From positions 62,001 through 126,000 of the forward strand of contig NZ_JBGCCH010000009.1 of assembly GCF_041261205.1 (NCBI RefSeq): a DNA stretch of 64,000 nucleotides, given 5' to 3'. This stretch comes from Catenulispora sp. MAP5-51 (GTDB lineage: Bacteria > Actinomycetota > Actinomycetes > Streptomycetales > Catenulisporaceae). Positions 44,468-52,750 of the stretch are shown here, in pieces (position 1 is the stretch's first letter; the number at the start of each line of letters is the position of its first letter). The notes beneath the pieces are model-generated. The model did no database searches and was not told where the DNA came from. It was given only the letters and a program-made list of their open reading frames with translations. The translations under genes were made by a program, and so were the position numbers.

Positions 44468-45826
44468 ATGACCGAGCAGAACCAGACGCCCGAGGCCGAC
44501 AAGCCGGTTTCGGCTGCCGCGAGCGAGACGTCGGCCGCCGCCGAGCAGCAGCCCGGCGCCGCCCAGCCGGCCACCTGCCCCTTCGACCACACCGCCTTCG
44601 CCCGCCGCGCGATGCTCAAGGGCGCGGCGGCGGGTGTCGCGGGTGCGGCCGTGGTCGGCGCCACCGGCTTCGCCATGAACAAGGCCGCCGCCGACACCAC
44701 CCCGGCCAGCTCTGCCGGCACCGGCTCGGGCCGGGTCCTGCCCTTCCACGGTGCGCACCAGCAGGGCGTCACCACGCCGGCGCAGAAGCACATGACCCTC
44801 GCCGTGTTCGATGTCATCGCCGCCGACAAGGGCGAGCTGACCGCGCTGTTCCAGACCCTCACCGAGCGGGCCCGCTTCCTCGCCACCGGCGGCACTCCGC
44901 CGGACCTCGGGGTCGGCGCGCCGCCGTCGGACAGCGGCATCCTCGGGCCCACGGTGCCCGCCGACGGGCTCACCTTCACGCTCGGGGTCGGGGCCTCGCT
45001 GTTCGACGGGCGCTATGGGCTCGCGGACAAGAAGCCCGCGCGGCTGACGCCGATGAAGACCTTCCCGAACGACAACCTGAACGCGGCCGAGTGCCACGGC
45101 GACCTGTCGCTGCAGATCTGCGCCGACAGCCAGGACACCGTCGTGCACGCCATCCGCGACATCGCCAAGCACACCCGCGCCGGTATGCAGCTGAAGTACC
45201 GGATCGACGGCTGGGCCAACGAGCCGCGTCCCACCGGTGCGCAGCGGAACCTGCTCGGCTTCCACGACGGCATCGCCAATCCGGCCACCGAGCACGAGTT
45301 CGACTACCTGGTCTGGGTGCAGCCCGGCGGGCCGGAGCCGGCCTGGACCGCCGGCGGCAGCTACCAGGTGGTGCGCCGGATCCGGATGCTCGTCGAGTTC
45401 TGGGACCGGGTCTCGCTGCTGGAGCAGGAGAAGATGATCGGACGCCGCCGGGACACCGGCGCTCCGCTGGACGGCGGCGCGCAGACCGACATCCCGCAGT
45501 ACGCCAAGGACCCCAAGGGCGCCAACATCCCGCTGGACGCGCACATCCGGCTGGCCAACCCGCGCACGGCGGAGACCGACCGGAACCGGATCCTGCGGCG
45601 CGGCTACAACTACGACCGCGGCTTCGACAACGTCGGCGACCTCGACATGGGCCTGGCCTTCGTCGCCTACCAGCAGGACATCCAGCGGCAGTTCGAGTTC
45701 GTGCAGACCAAGCTGATCGACGAGCCGCTGGTGGACTACATCTCGCCGGTCGGCGGCGGCTACTTCTTCGTGCTGCCGGGCGTGAAGGACGCCTCCGACC
45801 ACTTCGGGAGCGGCCTGCTGGCCTGA
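44468..45826 (+). CDS. efeB: EfeB, deferrochelatase/DyP-type heme peroxidase
   Basis: The 452-residue exported peroxidase has a Tat signal ([21 protein letters not shown], positions about 44-64) after a 40-residue polar start. The GFHDG motif (264-268) holds the distal aspartate D267, and the proximal heme ligand is H359 in [11 protein letters not shown]. In EfeUOB systems it oxidises Fe2+ or releases iron from heme outside the membrane for EfeO/EfeU. It starts 54 bases after efeUO and should share its iron-regulated promoter. Confidence 0.95.
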   Translation: MTEQNQTPEADKPVSAAASETSAAAEQQPGAAQPATCPFDHTAFARRAMLKGAAAGVAGAAVVGATGFAMNKAAADTTPASSAGTGSGRVLPFHGAHQQGVTTPAQKHMTLAVFDVIAADKGELTALFQTLTERARFLATGGTPPDLGVGAPPSDSGILGPTVPADGLTFTLGVGASLFDGRYGLADKKPARLTPMKTFPNDNLNAAECHGDLSLQICADSQDTVVHAIRDIAKHTRAGMQLKYRIDGWANEPRPTGAQRNLLGFHDGIANPATEHEFDYLVWVQPGGPEPAWTAGGSYQVVRRIRMLVEFWDRVSLLEQEKMIGRRRDTGAPLDGGAQTDIPQYAKDPKGANIPLDAHIRLANPRTAETDRNRILRRGYNYDRGFDNVGDLDMGLAFVAYQQDIQRQFEFVQTKLIDEPLVDYISPVGGGYFFVLPGVKDASDHFGSGLLA

Positions 45827-45899
45827 GCCGGGCCCGGCCCGCGCCGGGGCGCCGCATATTCGGTGGCAGGCTCGCACACCCTGTGCATAGCCTGCCCCC

Positions 45900-47132
45900 A
45901 TGCCCATCGAGATCAAGGTCGGCGACGCCTACGGCGACGCCTTCAGCGACGCCGTGGACGTCGCCTTCAGCCGCCCCGGCGACCGCGGCCGCGGCGCCTT
46001 CCGCCGAGAGCTGTTCGCCGCCGACATCGCCGCCGGCCGGATGATCGCCGCCTACGACGGCGACCGCGTGGTCGGCACGTTCGCGAACTACCAGAACACC
46101 GTGACGGTCCCCGGCGGCGCCGCGATCCCGGCCGCGGCGGTCTCCTCGGTCAGCGTCGCGCAGTCGCACCGCCGCCGCGGCATCCTGTCCTCGATGATGG
46201 CCTCGGCCCTGCGGCAGTCCGCGGACGCCGGCGAGCCGCTGTCGATCCTGATCCCCGCCGAATGGCCGATCTACGGCCGCTTCGGCTACGGCCACTCCAC
46301 CGACGAGGTCCGCTACCGCTTCGACAGCAAGCGCTGCGCCCCCGCACGGCCCCTGCCGGGCACCGTGGACTACGCCTCGGCCGGGGAGTGGCTCCAGGAG
46401 GCCCCGGCCGTCTACGACCGCCTCCGGGCCGCGACGCCCGGCGCGATCGAGCGCCGCAACCAGTGGTGGGAGCGCGAAGCGGGGCTGCTGACCCACGACG
46501 GCAAGCCGACCGACAAGGACCAGCTGTTCGCGCTGTACCGGGACGAGTCGGGGACGGTGCGCGGCAGCGCCTGCTACGAGGTCAAGGCGGGCGGCTGGGA
46601 GGGCTTCATCGCCGACGACAGCGCCACGGCCTACTTCGCCGCCGAGGGCCCGGTGGCTCGCGTCCGGCTGCTCCAGTTCCTGTGGGAGCAGGACTGGATC
46701 ACCACCTTCGACGTCCACAAGTTCCCGGCCGACGACAGCTGGCGCCACCTGATGGCCAACCCGCGCTTCGCCCGCGAGACGGCGCGCTACGACGTCCTGT
46801 GGACCCGCGTGCTCGACGTCGTGGCGGCGCTGGGAGCGCGCACCTACGAGGGTGAGGGCCGGCTGGTTTTGGCCGTGACCGACCCCGCCGGCTACGCCGA
46901 AGGCGTGTACGCCCTCGAAGGCGGCCCGAGCGGCGCTTCGGTGAAGCGCACCACTGAGACTCCCGACCTGACCCTGCCGGTCCAGACCCTCGGCGCTCTC
47001 TACTTCGGCCACCACGCGGCCACCGCGCTGGCCCGGGTCGGCGAGGCCACCGAGGAGAAGGCGGGAGCGCTCGCGGTCGCGGACCGGATGTTCAAGACCG
47101 CGATCCCGCCCCACTGCGCGACCTGGTTCTGA
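45900..47132 (+). CDS. Eis-like GNAT acetyltransferase
   Basis: The 410-residue protein has the Eis arrangement: an N-terminal GNAT domain with VSSVSVAQSHRRRGILSSMM (the acetyl-CoA loop, about 82-101), a second degenerate GNAT domain, and a C-terminal SCP2-like domain ending in HCATWF, the buried C-terminal carboxylate that serves as catalytic base in Eis. Relatives acetylate aminoglycosides, other amines and proteins. The true target is unknown. It follows efeB by 73 bases with its own hairpin terminator. Confidence 0.88.
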   Translation: MPIEIKVGDAYGDAFSDAVDVAFSRPGDRGRGAFRRELFAADIAAGRMIAAYDGDRVVGTFANYQNTVTVPGGAAIPAAAVSSVSVAQSHRRRGILSSMMASALRQSADAGEPLSILIPAEWPIYGRFGYGHSTDEVRYRFDSKRCAPARPLPGTVDYASAGEWLQEAPAVYDRLRAATPGAIERRNQWWEREAGLLTHDGKPTDKDQLFALYRDESGTVRGSACYEVKAGGWEGFIADDSATAYFAAEGPVARVRLLQFLWEQDWITTFDVHKFPADDSWRHLMANPRFARETARYDVLWTRVLDVVAALGARTYEGEGRLVLAVTDPAGYAEGVYALEGGPSGASVKRTTETPDLTLPVQTLGALYFGHHAATALARVGEATEEKAGALAVADRMFKTAIPPHCATWF

Positions 47133-47169
47133 TCGGCCGGCGGGGATCCGTGGTTGTGGTCCGGCCGAT
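47132..47169 (+). terminator. Hairpin terminator after Eis-like gene
   Basis: ATCGGCCGG (47132-47140) pairs perfectly with CCGGCCGAT (47161-47169), with a 20-base loop. It begins at the last base of the stop codon. Confidence 0.6.
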
Positions 47170-47173
47170 GGCG

Positions 47174-47626
47174 CTAGTCCGTCGGCCCCGGCTTCGTGGC
47201 CCGCTCGTCGATCTCCATCCAGGACTGCGGGCGGGCCACCGGTACGAACCCGGCCTTGGCGTACGTCGAGTGCTTGTCCTTGGTGGCGAGCAGGAACCGG
47301 TTGATCCCGATGGCCTTCAGGTCCGCCACGATCTCCCGGGACAGCCACGGCCCGACGCCCTTGCCCCGGTAGGCCTCGTCGACGTAGACGTCGCAGAAGT
47401 ACGCGAAGGTCGCGTGGTCGGTGACCACCCGCGTGACGCCGACCATGGTCTCCCGGTCGGCGTAGACCCCGTAGACGTGCGAGCCCTTCAGCGAGCGTTC
47501 GACGGCCTCGCGCGGCCGCCCCACGCCCCACCAGGACTCCTCGGAGATCCAGCGGACCACCTTGCCGGCGTCGACCAGCGCCGGGTCGTCGCTGATGAAC
47601 AGACCGTCCTCGCGCGTCACTTCCAT
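47174..47626 (-). CDS. GNAT family N-acetyltransferase
   Basis: The 150-residue protein has the acetyl-CoA loop DEAYRGKGVGPWLSREIVAD (about 82-101), preceded by FAYFCDVYVDEAY and followed by ATKDKHSTYAKAGFVPV, the typical late GNAT helix. Such short COG0456-type enzymes often act on small amines, but nothing here shows the substrate. It converges with the Eis-like gene. Confidence 0.88.
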   Translation of the reverse strand: MEVTREDGLFISDDPALVDAGKVVRWISEESWWGVGRPREAVERSLKGSHVYGVYADRETMVGVTRVVTDHATFAYFCDVYVDEAYRGKGVGPWLSREIVADLKAIGINRFLLATKDKHSTYAKAGFVPVARPQSWMEIDERATKPGPTD

Positions 47627-47680
47627 GATGGAAAGTCGATCACACCGCCGGTGCCCGGGCCAAAAGCCAAAGACGCGAAA

Positions 47681-47713
47681 GTGGCCCGATCTCAGTCAGC
47701 GAGATCGGGCCAC
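47681..47713. terminator. Hairpin terminator after sepH
   Basis: GTGGCCCGATCTC and GAGATCGGGCCAC form a perfect 13-bp stem with a 7-base loop, 12 bases past the sepH stop on the minus strand. Confidence 0.8.
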
Positions 47714-47724
47714 CGTGACGAGAA

Positions 47725-48921
47725 TCAGTCGCGGCCCTTCTGCTTGCCGCGGCGCGAACCGAAGACGATCTCGTCCCACGACGGCACCGTGGCCCGTCGG
47801 CCCGGCCGCACGCCGTCGGCCTCGGCCTGGCGGTCGGTGGTGCCGATCATCCGCTCCCGGTGCGGGGAGGTGGTGCGGGGACCGAAGATCGCGTCGTCGA
47901 AGGCCGAGCCGGCCGACTGTCCGGCGACCGCGGCGATCGGCGCGGGGGCCCGGCTGTCGGCGGCGTCCAGGAAGTCGAAGTCCTCTTCGGGGCTCGCGGT
48001 CGGGCTCGGGACGTTCTGGACGCCCGCGGTGCCGTTGGCGGCGGCCTGGGCGGACATCCCGGCGGCGGCCGAGGCCGAGGCCGGCATCGAGGACGGGTGC
48101 CGCTCCACCGACGCGGTCCGCTCGGCGGCGGTGCGCTCGCGGTCGCGCTCCCGTTCCCGTTCGCGCTCCATCACCGAGCCGGAGCCGTTCGAAGAGCTCT
48201 CCGCCGGGCGCCGGCGGGCCTCCAGGTGCACCAGCGAGCCGCCGGCCGAGGAGCCGTTGGCAGCCGGCGCGGGGCCGGGCACCACGGTCCCGCCGGAGAG
48301 CACGGAGGCGGCGACGAACGGGAACATCGGCTGGGAGTCGGCGATCGCGGCGGCGTCGGAGGACAGCAGGCGCGCCTCGTCGTCCTCGGGCGTCACCAGC
48401 CGGCGCGGCGGGTCGAAGGCCCACAGCGCCTCGTACGTCTCGCCGGAGATCTTGTAGATGGCCTGCACGGTCCACGTGCCGTCGTCGCGCCGCCAGGAGT
48501 CCCAGCGCACGGCGGCCGGATCCTCGGCGCCGCGCTTGGCCAGGCGCTCGCCGACGATCTCCCCGAGCTTCTGCCCGTGGTTCTCGCCCTGGCGGCGCAC
48601 CTGGGTGTTCTGAGCCTTTTCCGCCATGAAGGCGCGCTCGGCGAGGATCGGTCCCTCGAACCGGCGGATGCGCTCCACGGAGATGCCGCAGGCGCTGGCG
48701 ACCTCCTGCGCGGTCGCGCCCGCGCGAATACGGGCCTGGATGTCGCGCGGGCGGAGCTGCCCCTCTGCCTCTATCTCGATCTGGCCCAGCCGGGCCCGAT
48801 CGCCGCGGACGGCGGCCCGCAGACGCTCGTCGATGGTCAGATGGAATTCCTGGCCGTCGTTAGAGCGCAGCACAAGTCGCTGACCGTCGCTGGTGACGGC
48901 CATGACGCGGAGCTCAGTCAC
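47725..48921 (-). CDS. sepH: Cell division protein SepH (DUF3071)
   Basis: SepH binds FtsZ and stimulates its assembly in actinobacteria. The 398-residue protein begins VTELRVMAVTSDGQRLVLRS and has the DUF3071 domain with the helix-turn-helix GATAQEVASACGISVERIRRFEGPILAERAFMAEKAQ (positions about 70-106) and WDSWRRDDGTWTVQAIYK. A disordered C-terminal half follows, with an Arg/Glu run near 255-270, ending in the basic SRRGKQKGRD. The GTG start at 48921 is preceded by GGGAGG 7 bases away. It has its own terminator. Confidence 0.93.
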   Translation of the reverse strand: MTELRVMAVTSDGQRLVLRSNDGQEFHLTIDERLRAAVRGDRARLGQIEIEAEGQLRPRDIQARIRAGATAQEVASACGISVERIRRFEGPILAERAFMAEKAQNTQVRRQGENHGQKLGEIVGERLAKRGAEDPAAVRWDSWRRDDGTWTVQAIYKISGETYEALWAFDPPRRLVTPEDDEARLLSSDAAAIADSQPMFPFVAASVLSGGTVVPGPAPAANGSSAGGSLVHLEARRRPAESSSNGSGSVMERERERERDRERTAAERTASVERHPSSMPASASAAAGMSAQAAANGTAGVQNVPSPTASPEEDFDFLDAADSRAPAPIAAVAGQSAGSAFDDAIFGPRTTSPHRERMIGTTDRQAEADGVRPGRRATVPSWDEIVFGSRRGKQKGRD

Positions 48922-49123
48922 GAGCGGACCTCCCTTCGACGAGTGCTGCCAGCTAGACCGTACTGCATCGACACGCCGTCCGGGTACGGGAAACGGATGA
49001 GGTCGCCCGGACAGCAAGGGTTGTCGGTCATTTGTCGTACGCCGTCCAGTTGTGGGATGTCAGTTCTGTGATCCCCCGCAGGAGCAACCGTCCCGCCTTG
49101 AACCGGGTACATTCCCAGACATC

Positions 49124-49804
49124 ATGGTCGCCAATCCTCATCTTCCGGTTCTTCTCGACCTCCTGGGAGTCTTCGCCGCGGCCGTCGCGGGGGCTTTCGC
49201 GGGTCTGCGCAAGGGCCTTGATCTGGTCGGCATCCTGGTCATCGCGGTCGCCTCATCACTCGGAGGAGGGATGATCCGGGACGCCCTGATCGGGGCCACC
49301 CCGGTGGCCGCGATCGCCGACTGGCGCTATTTCGCCGTGGCACTCGGAGCGACCGTGGTGGTGCTCCTGGTGACCAGCCGCCGAATGAGTGATTCGAAAC
49401 TGAAATCAGCGATCGAGGAAGTGCGGAGAAGGACAGTCCGCTATGACCACGTCGCAGTGGTCGCCGATGCCTTGACCCTCGGCTTGTTCGCGGTCTCCGG
49501 AACTCTCAAAGCATTGGATTACCATCTGCCGACCTTCCAGGCCGCGCTGCTCGGCACGCTGACCGCGGTCGGCGGCGGAGTGGTCCGGGACGTACTGGTC
49601 AACGAGGTCCCGATGGTGCTGCAGCGGGAGCTGTACGCGGTGCCGGCCTTCGTCGGGGCGCTGCTGTTCGGGCTGCTGGAGGGGCACGGGATGGCGGTGC
49701 AGGTGTACCTCGCCGCGGCCGGCTCGGTGGTGATCACGGCGGGGATCCGGCTGGTGTCCGTCTGGCGGGACTGGCACGCGCCCCGCCCCGGCGCTGTCGC
49801 ATAG
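49124..49804 (+). CDS. TRIC-type channel / UPF0126 membrane protein
   Basis: The protein of about 226 residues has seven hydrophobic helices with the internal duplication of the TRIC family: AFAGLRKGLDLVGILVIAVASSLGGGMIRD in the first half (about 22-51) and GLFAVSGTLKA with LGTLTAVGGGVVRDVL in the second. The GGGxxRD turns are the family hallmark. Prokaryotic members form trimeric monovalent cation channels. ATG 49124 lacks a Shine-Dalgarno, and TACATT lies just upstream (49108-49113), so the transcript may be leaderless. A longer frame start at 49052 adds polar residues without support. Confidence 0.88.
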   Translation: MVANPHLPVLLDLLGVFAAAVAGAFAGLRKGLDLVGILVIAVASSLGGGMIRDALIGATPVAAIADWRYFAVALGATVVVLLVTSRRMSDSKLKSAIEEVRRRTVRYDHVAVVADALTLGLFAVSGTLKALDYHLPTFQAALLGTLTAVGGGVVRDVLVNEVPMVLQRELYAVPAFVGALLFGLLEGHGMAVQVYLAAAGSVVITAGIRLVSVWRDWHAPRPGAVA

Positions 49805-49887
49805 AGCCGGGGAGAGGCGCCCTGATACATGTTTCCTACGTAAGACTTCTCACAGGGTGAATCTCATCAGTCGATCACCTTTACGTC

Positions 49888-50988
49888 TCAGTTCACGACG
49901 TGAGTCGTCCAGTTCGCCCGGTTCGTGCCGAGCGAGGTGATCCGGTCCAGCAGCCCCTGCGCGCCGCCGACGGACGCCAGGGGGTCCGGGCCGGACTGCG
50001 CCGGGTCGTCCTGCACGCAGATGTGCAGTCCCTCCGAGTCCTTGCAGGTGTTGGGGGTAGGGACCGCCTTTTGCACCGGGATCCCGAGCTTGGCCGCGAG
50101 ATTGGGGTCCGCGTGGACCGGGTCGGGGTCCTTCTGGCCGGTCGGCGCCACCGTGATGCTGAAGTAGCGGCCCGTCCCGGGACCTGCGTTCCCGGAGTGG
50201 TAGGACATGCCCGCGGTGAAGCCGCCGCTGCCGACCGTCAGCGGGTCGTTCAGGTTGGTCTCGCCGAGGGTGACGTCCGCCGGCATGCCCTCGATGTGGA
50301 TCGGCAGGGCCACCGCGGTGTCCTCGGCGCGCACCGAGTCGGCGATCTTGAGCAGCTGCGCCTTCAGGTCGCTCCGGGGCTGGAGATTGCCGGTGAGGGA
50401 GAACCAGGATCCGGATGCGGTCTGCCAGGTCAGTCCCACCTCGCTCGGGATGGACGGAGTGTCCCCGGCGGTGACGAGGTAGTAGGCGTTCGAGCTGCCG
50501 GTGACGCTCGCCGGCGCCTTCGACTGGCCCGCCGCCAACGGCGGCTCGGCGGCCCACTTGAGCAGCACCACGTTGTACGCGTCCGCGGCCAGGATCCCCG
50601 TGGCCGCGTGCAGCTTGGCGCTCGCGGTCACGCTGTAGCCGTAGTCGGCGCCGGCCATGCGGGCCGAGGTCTGGAAGCCGTCCGGCAGCCAGCCGAACTT
50701 CGCCGGCGCGGTCAGCGGGTCCGTGCCGGTGAAGGTGTGCCCGGCCGCCGCGCTGGTCTGCTGCGGCGAGCTGCCCGGCTTGGCCGGCGATGTGCCGCCG
50801 AGCCCGTTCACCACCAGCGCGCAGGCCGCCACCACTGCCACGCCGCCGCCGATCGGGGCCAGCCGGGCGGTGAGCATCCGGCGCCGGCCTTCGGCGCGGG
50901 CCTTGCCGATGTCGACGGTGCTGAGCGGGGCGCCGGCGTACTCGGCCTCCGCGAGATCGTCGAGCGAGGTCTTCAGGTCGTGGGTCAT
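49888..50988 (-). CDS. Membrane-anchored partner protein of sigma factor, hypothetical
   Basis: The 366-residue protein has a short cytoplasmic N-terminus (about 1-42), one membrane helix (about 43-64, APIGGGVAVVAACALVVNGL), and a large outer domain of about 300 residues without a clear family. The N-terminus is too short for a zinc anti-sigma domain. Its ATG overlaps the stop of the SigE-family sigma gene by one base, so it is co-translated and may tether or sense for it. Two cysteines (TCKDSEGLHIC) could form a disulfide outside the cell. Confidence 0.7.
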   Translation of the reverse strand: MTHDLKTSLDDLAEAEYAGAPLSTVDIGKARAEGRRRMLTARLAPIGGGVAVVAACALVVNGLGGTSPAKPGSSPQQTSAAAGHTFTGTDPLTAPAKFGWLPDGFQTSARMAGADYGYSVTASAKLHAATGILAADAYNVVLLKWAAEPPLAAGQSKAPASVTGSSNAYYLVTAGDTPSIPSEVGLTWQTASGSWFSLTGNLQPRSDLKAQLLKIADSVRAEDTAVALPIHIEGMPADVTLGETNLNDPLTVGSGGFTAGMSYHSGNAGPGTGRYFSITVAPTGQKDPDPVHADPNLAAKLGIPVQKAVPTPNTCKDSEGLHICVQDDPAQSGPDPLASVGGAQGLLDRITSLGTNRANWTTHVVN

Positions 50989-51533
50989 CAGTTCGCCTCC
51001 ATGACGGGGATCAGGTTTGGATCGAGGAGGGAGCGCAGGTTCGCCAGGCCCCGGGAGGACTGGCTCTTCACGTTGCCCGTCGAGCAGCCCATGACCTGGG
51101 CGGTCTGCTCGACCGACATGTCGCAGTAGAAGCGCAGCACCACCGTCGCGCGCTGGCGCGGCGGGAGCTTGGCCAGCGCGGTCTTGAGGTCCAGCCCCAG
51201 GTCCAGGTCGCCGGTGAGCGCGGCCCGGTCCGGATCGGGATCGGCGGCGGTCTCGCCGCCGCCGCCGAAGCGGTGCAGGATCGTCCACTTCGCCCAGCCG
51301 GACCGCTGCTCGGCCAGGTAGGTGTTGACCAGTGTGCGGCGTGCGTAACCGTCGAGGTTGTCGGCGCGGCGGGCCTTGTGCCAGTACGCGTAGAGCTTGG
51401 TGATCGCACTCTGGACCAGGTCGTCGGCCCGGTGCCAGTCCCCGCACAGCAGGAAGGCGACCCGGCGCAGCCAGGCTTGGCGCGCGCTGACGTACTCGGT
51501 GAACTCGGCGTCGCGGTCAGGCTGCTTCGCCAT
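50988..51533 (-). CDS. SigE-family ECF sigma factor
   Basis: The 181-residue sigma factor has region 2 AFLLCGDWHRADDLVQSAITKLYAYW (about 27-52) and region 4 LPPRQRATVVLRFYCDMSVEQTAQVMGCSTGNVKSQSSRGLANLR (about 123-167), the pattern of the actinobacterial SigE subfamily of small two-domain sigma factors. The start is ATG 51533 with GGGGAAG upstream. It is coupled to the membrane partner downstream. TGTCCGGACA (51556-51565), a 10-bp palindrome, lies just upstream and may be part of its control. Confidence 0.93.
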   Translation of the reverse strand: MAKQPDRDAEFTEYVSARQAWLRRVAFLLCGDWHRADDLVQSAITKLYAYWHKARRADNLDGYARRTLVNTYLAEQRSGWAKWTILHRFGGGGETAADPDPDRAALTGDLDLGLDLKTALAKLPPRQRATVVLRFYCDMSVEQTAQVMGCSTGNVKSQSSRGLANLRSLLDPNLIPVMEAN

Positions 51534-51631
51534 AGGCTTCCCCCTCTGGAATAGGTGTCCGGACAGTCACCTGATGCGCTCGGACGCGCGGGGGGTTGCA
51601 CAAAGAAGCCGCACCTGGCCGTGACCTCGGC

Positions 51632-51748
51632 CTACGGGGTGCGGTAGTAGTAGATGTGGTGCGGCGGCCACGGACCCCCGGCTGCCGCCGTCGCGGGCGG
51701 GCCACTGGTGTGCTCCGGTACCCAGTGGGCCGCCCGCTCCTTCTTCAC
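51632..51748 (-). CDS. Possible small protein, 38 residues
   Basis: This minus-strand frame from GTG 51748 encodes KKERAAHWVPEHTSG and ends PPHHIYYYRTP. Third codon positions are about 90 percent G/C, as in real genes here, but no ribosome binding site precedes the GTG. It lies in the 250-base gap upstream of the SigE-type gene. It may be a short gene or chance. The rest of this gap shows nothing else I can name. Confidence 0.25.
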   Translation of the reverse strand: MKKERAAHWVPEHTSGPPATAAAGGPWPPHHIYYYRTP

Positions 51749-51789
51749 GGCGTCGTCGCGGTGCCGCGTTACCGCGTTACTGCGTTCGG

Positions 51790-52599
51790 TCAGTCGATGA
51801 CCAGGTCGATCTGCGGCTGGTCGGCGCCCAGGTCCAGGTAGCACTGCCCGGGCTCCACGTACTCGGTCCCGCCGGGGCCGTTGATGTGGATCCCGGTGAA
51901 CACCGCCACGTGCGCCGGCTGCGCCGACCCCTCCCGCAGCACGGTGATGACCTTGTGCGTGTCGGCGGTGATGACGTCGCGCACGATCCGGGTCAGCCCG
52001 GCCAGGTCCGGCAGCTCGCCCTGGGGCAGGAACGGCGGGATCCGGTCGCGGAGCATGCCCTGCTCCGGGTCGGCGACGTCCAGGAAGGGGTAGTCGCCGG
52101 TCGGGGCGTTGTCGCCGCGCAGCTCGTCGTGCAGGGCCATCAGGGCGCCGCAGGTGTGCGAGACGCCGGGCACGCCGGGGCGCTCCACGTTCCCGATCAC
52201 GCCGTGGGCGTCGATGCCGATGTGCGGCAGCGCCACCAGCACGAAGCGGCGCACGCCGTCCTCGACCGGGGCGTGGCCCGAGGCGGCCAGGATGCCGGTG
52301 CGGCCCAGGACGAACATCCCGGCCAGGCCCGCCATGTTGAAGCCGGCGCCCCAGGCGTCCTGCACGCGGGCGGTGATGGTGACCGCGAGCTCGTCGCGGC
52401 AGGTCGCGATCAGCGGCAGGGAGTTGGCGGCGTGGAAGCCGTGCGGCGCGAGCAGCTCGCGGGTGGCGCGCACGAAGCCGGTCGCCGGGACCGCGGCCGG
52501 GAAGGTGGTGCGCAGGACCTTCGAGGCGGCGGTCGGGGTGCTCGTCGTGCTGGTGGTGCTGGTGGTGCTGGTCTCTGGGTTCACGGGCACAGTATCCAT
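51790..52599 (-). CDS. LCIB/C-type beta-carbonic anhydrase homologue
   Basis: The 269-residue protein matches the limiting-CO2-inducible protein B/C domain: LPLIATCRDELAVTI with C67 and an adjacent R68/D69, LPHIGID with H126, and SHTCGALMALHDEL with C150. Two Cys and one His are the zinc ligands of beta-carbonic anhydrases, so the metal site is complete. Near the N-terminus is a short Thr/Ser repeat made of ACC/AGC codons (52549-52578). ATG 52599 is used. A GTG 15 bases upstream is an alternative. Activity would be reversible hydration of CO2 in the cytoplasm. Confidence 0.8.
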   Translation of the reverse strand: MDTVPVNPETSTTSTTSTTSTPTAASKVLRTTFPAAVPATGFVRATRELLAPHGFHAANSLPLIATCRDELAVTITARVQDAWGAGFNMAGLAGMFVLGRTGILAASGHAPVEDGVRRFVLVALPHIGIDAHGVIGNVERPGVPGVSHTCGALMALHDELRGDNAPTGDYPFLDVADPEQGMLRDRIPPFLPQGELPDLAGLTRIVRDVITADTHKVITVLREGSAQPAHVAVFTGIHINGPGGTEYVEPGQCYLDLGADQPQIDLVID

Positions 52600-52679
52600 T
52601 GGGACGATTGTCACCAGGTCCGATCGTTCCAGCCAGCGGCCACCCGGGTGAGCGTGCTCACAAGGAGGCGCCCCCCGGG

Positions 52680-52709
52680 TTGGTGAAGCGCGGCGGCACC
52701 GACTAGAGT
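52680..52709 (+). promoter_or_regulatory. Putative acnA promoter
   Basis: TTGGTG (52680-52685) and TAGAGT (52704-52709) are separated by 18 bases and lead into the palindrome at 52708, giving a transcription start about 35 bases before the aconitase gene. Confidence 0.45.
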
Positions 52710-52727
52710 CTCTTGATGTCGAGATAC
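52708..52727. promoter_or_regulatory. Palindromic operator before aconitase
   Basis: GTCTCTTGATGTCGAGATAC is a 20-bp imperfect palindrome with symmetric core TCTYGANNTCRAGA. It lies 23 bases before the acnA start, over the expected transcription start. I recall similar TCTTGA-TCAAGA motifs before citric-acid-cycle genes in Streptomyces, but I cannot name the regulator with certainty. Confidence 0.55.
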
Positions 52728-52750
52728 TTTCCGCAAGCGAGAGCTGGGCC

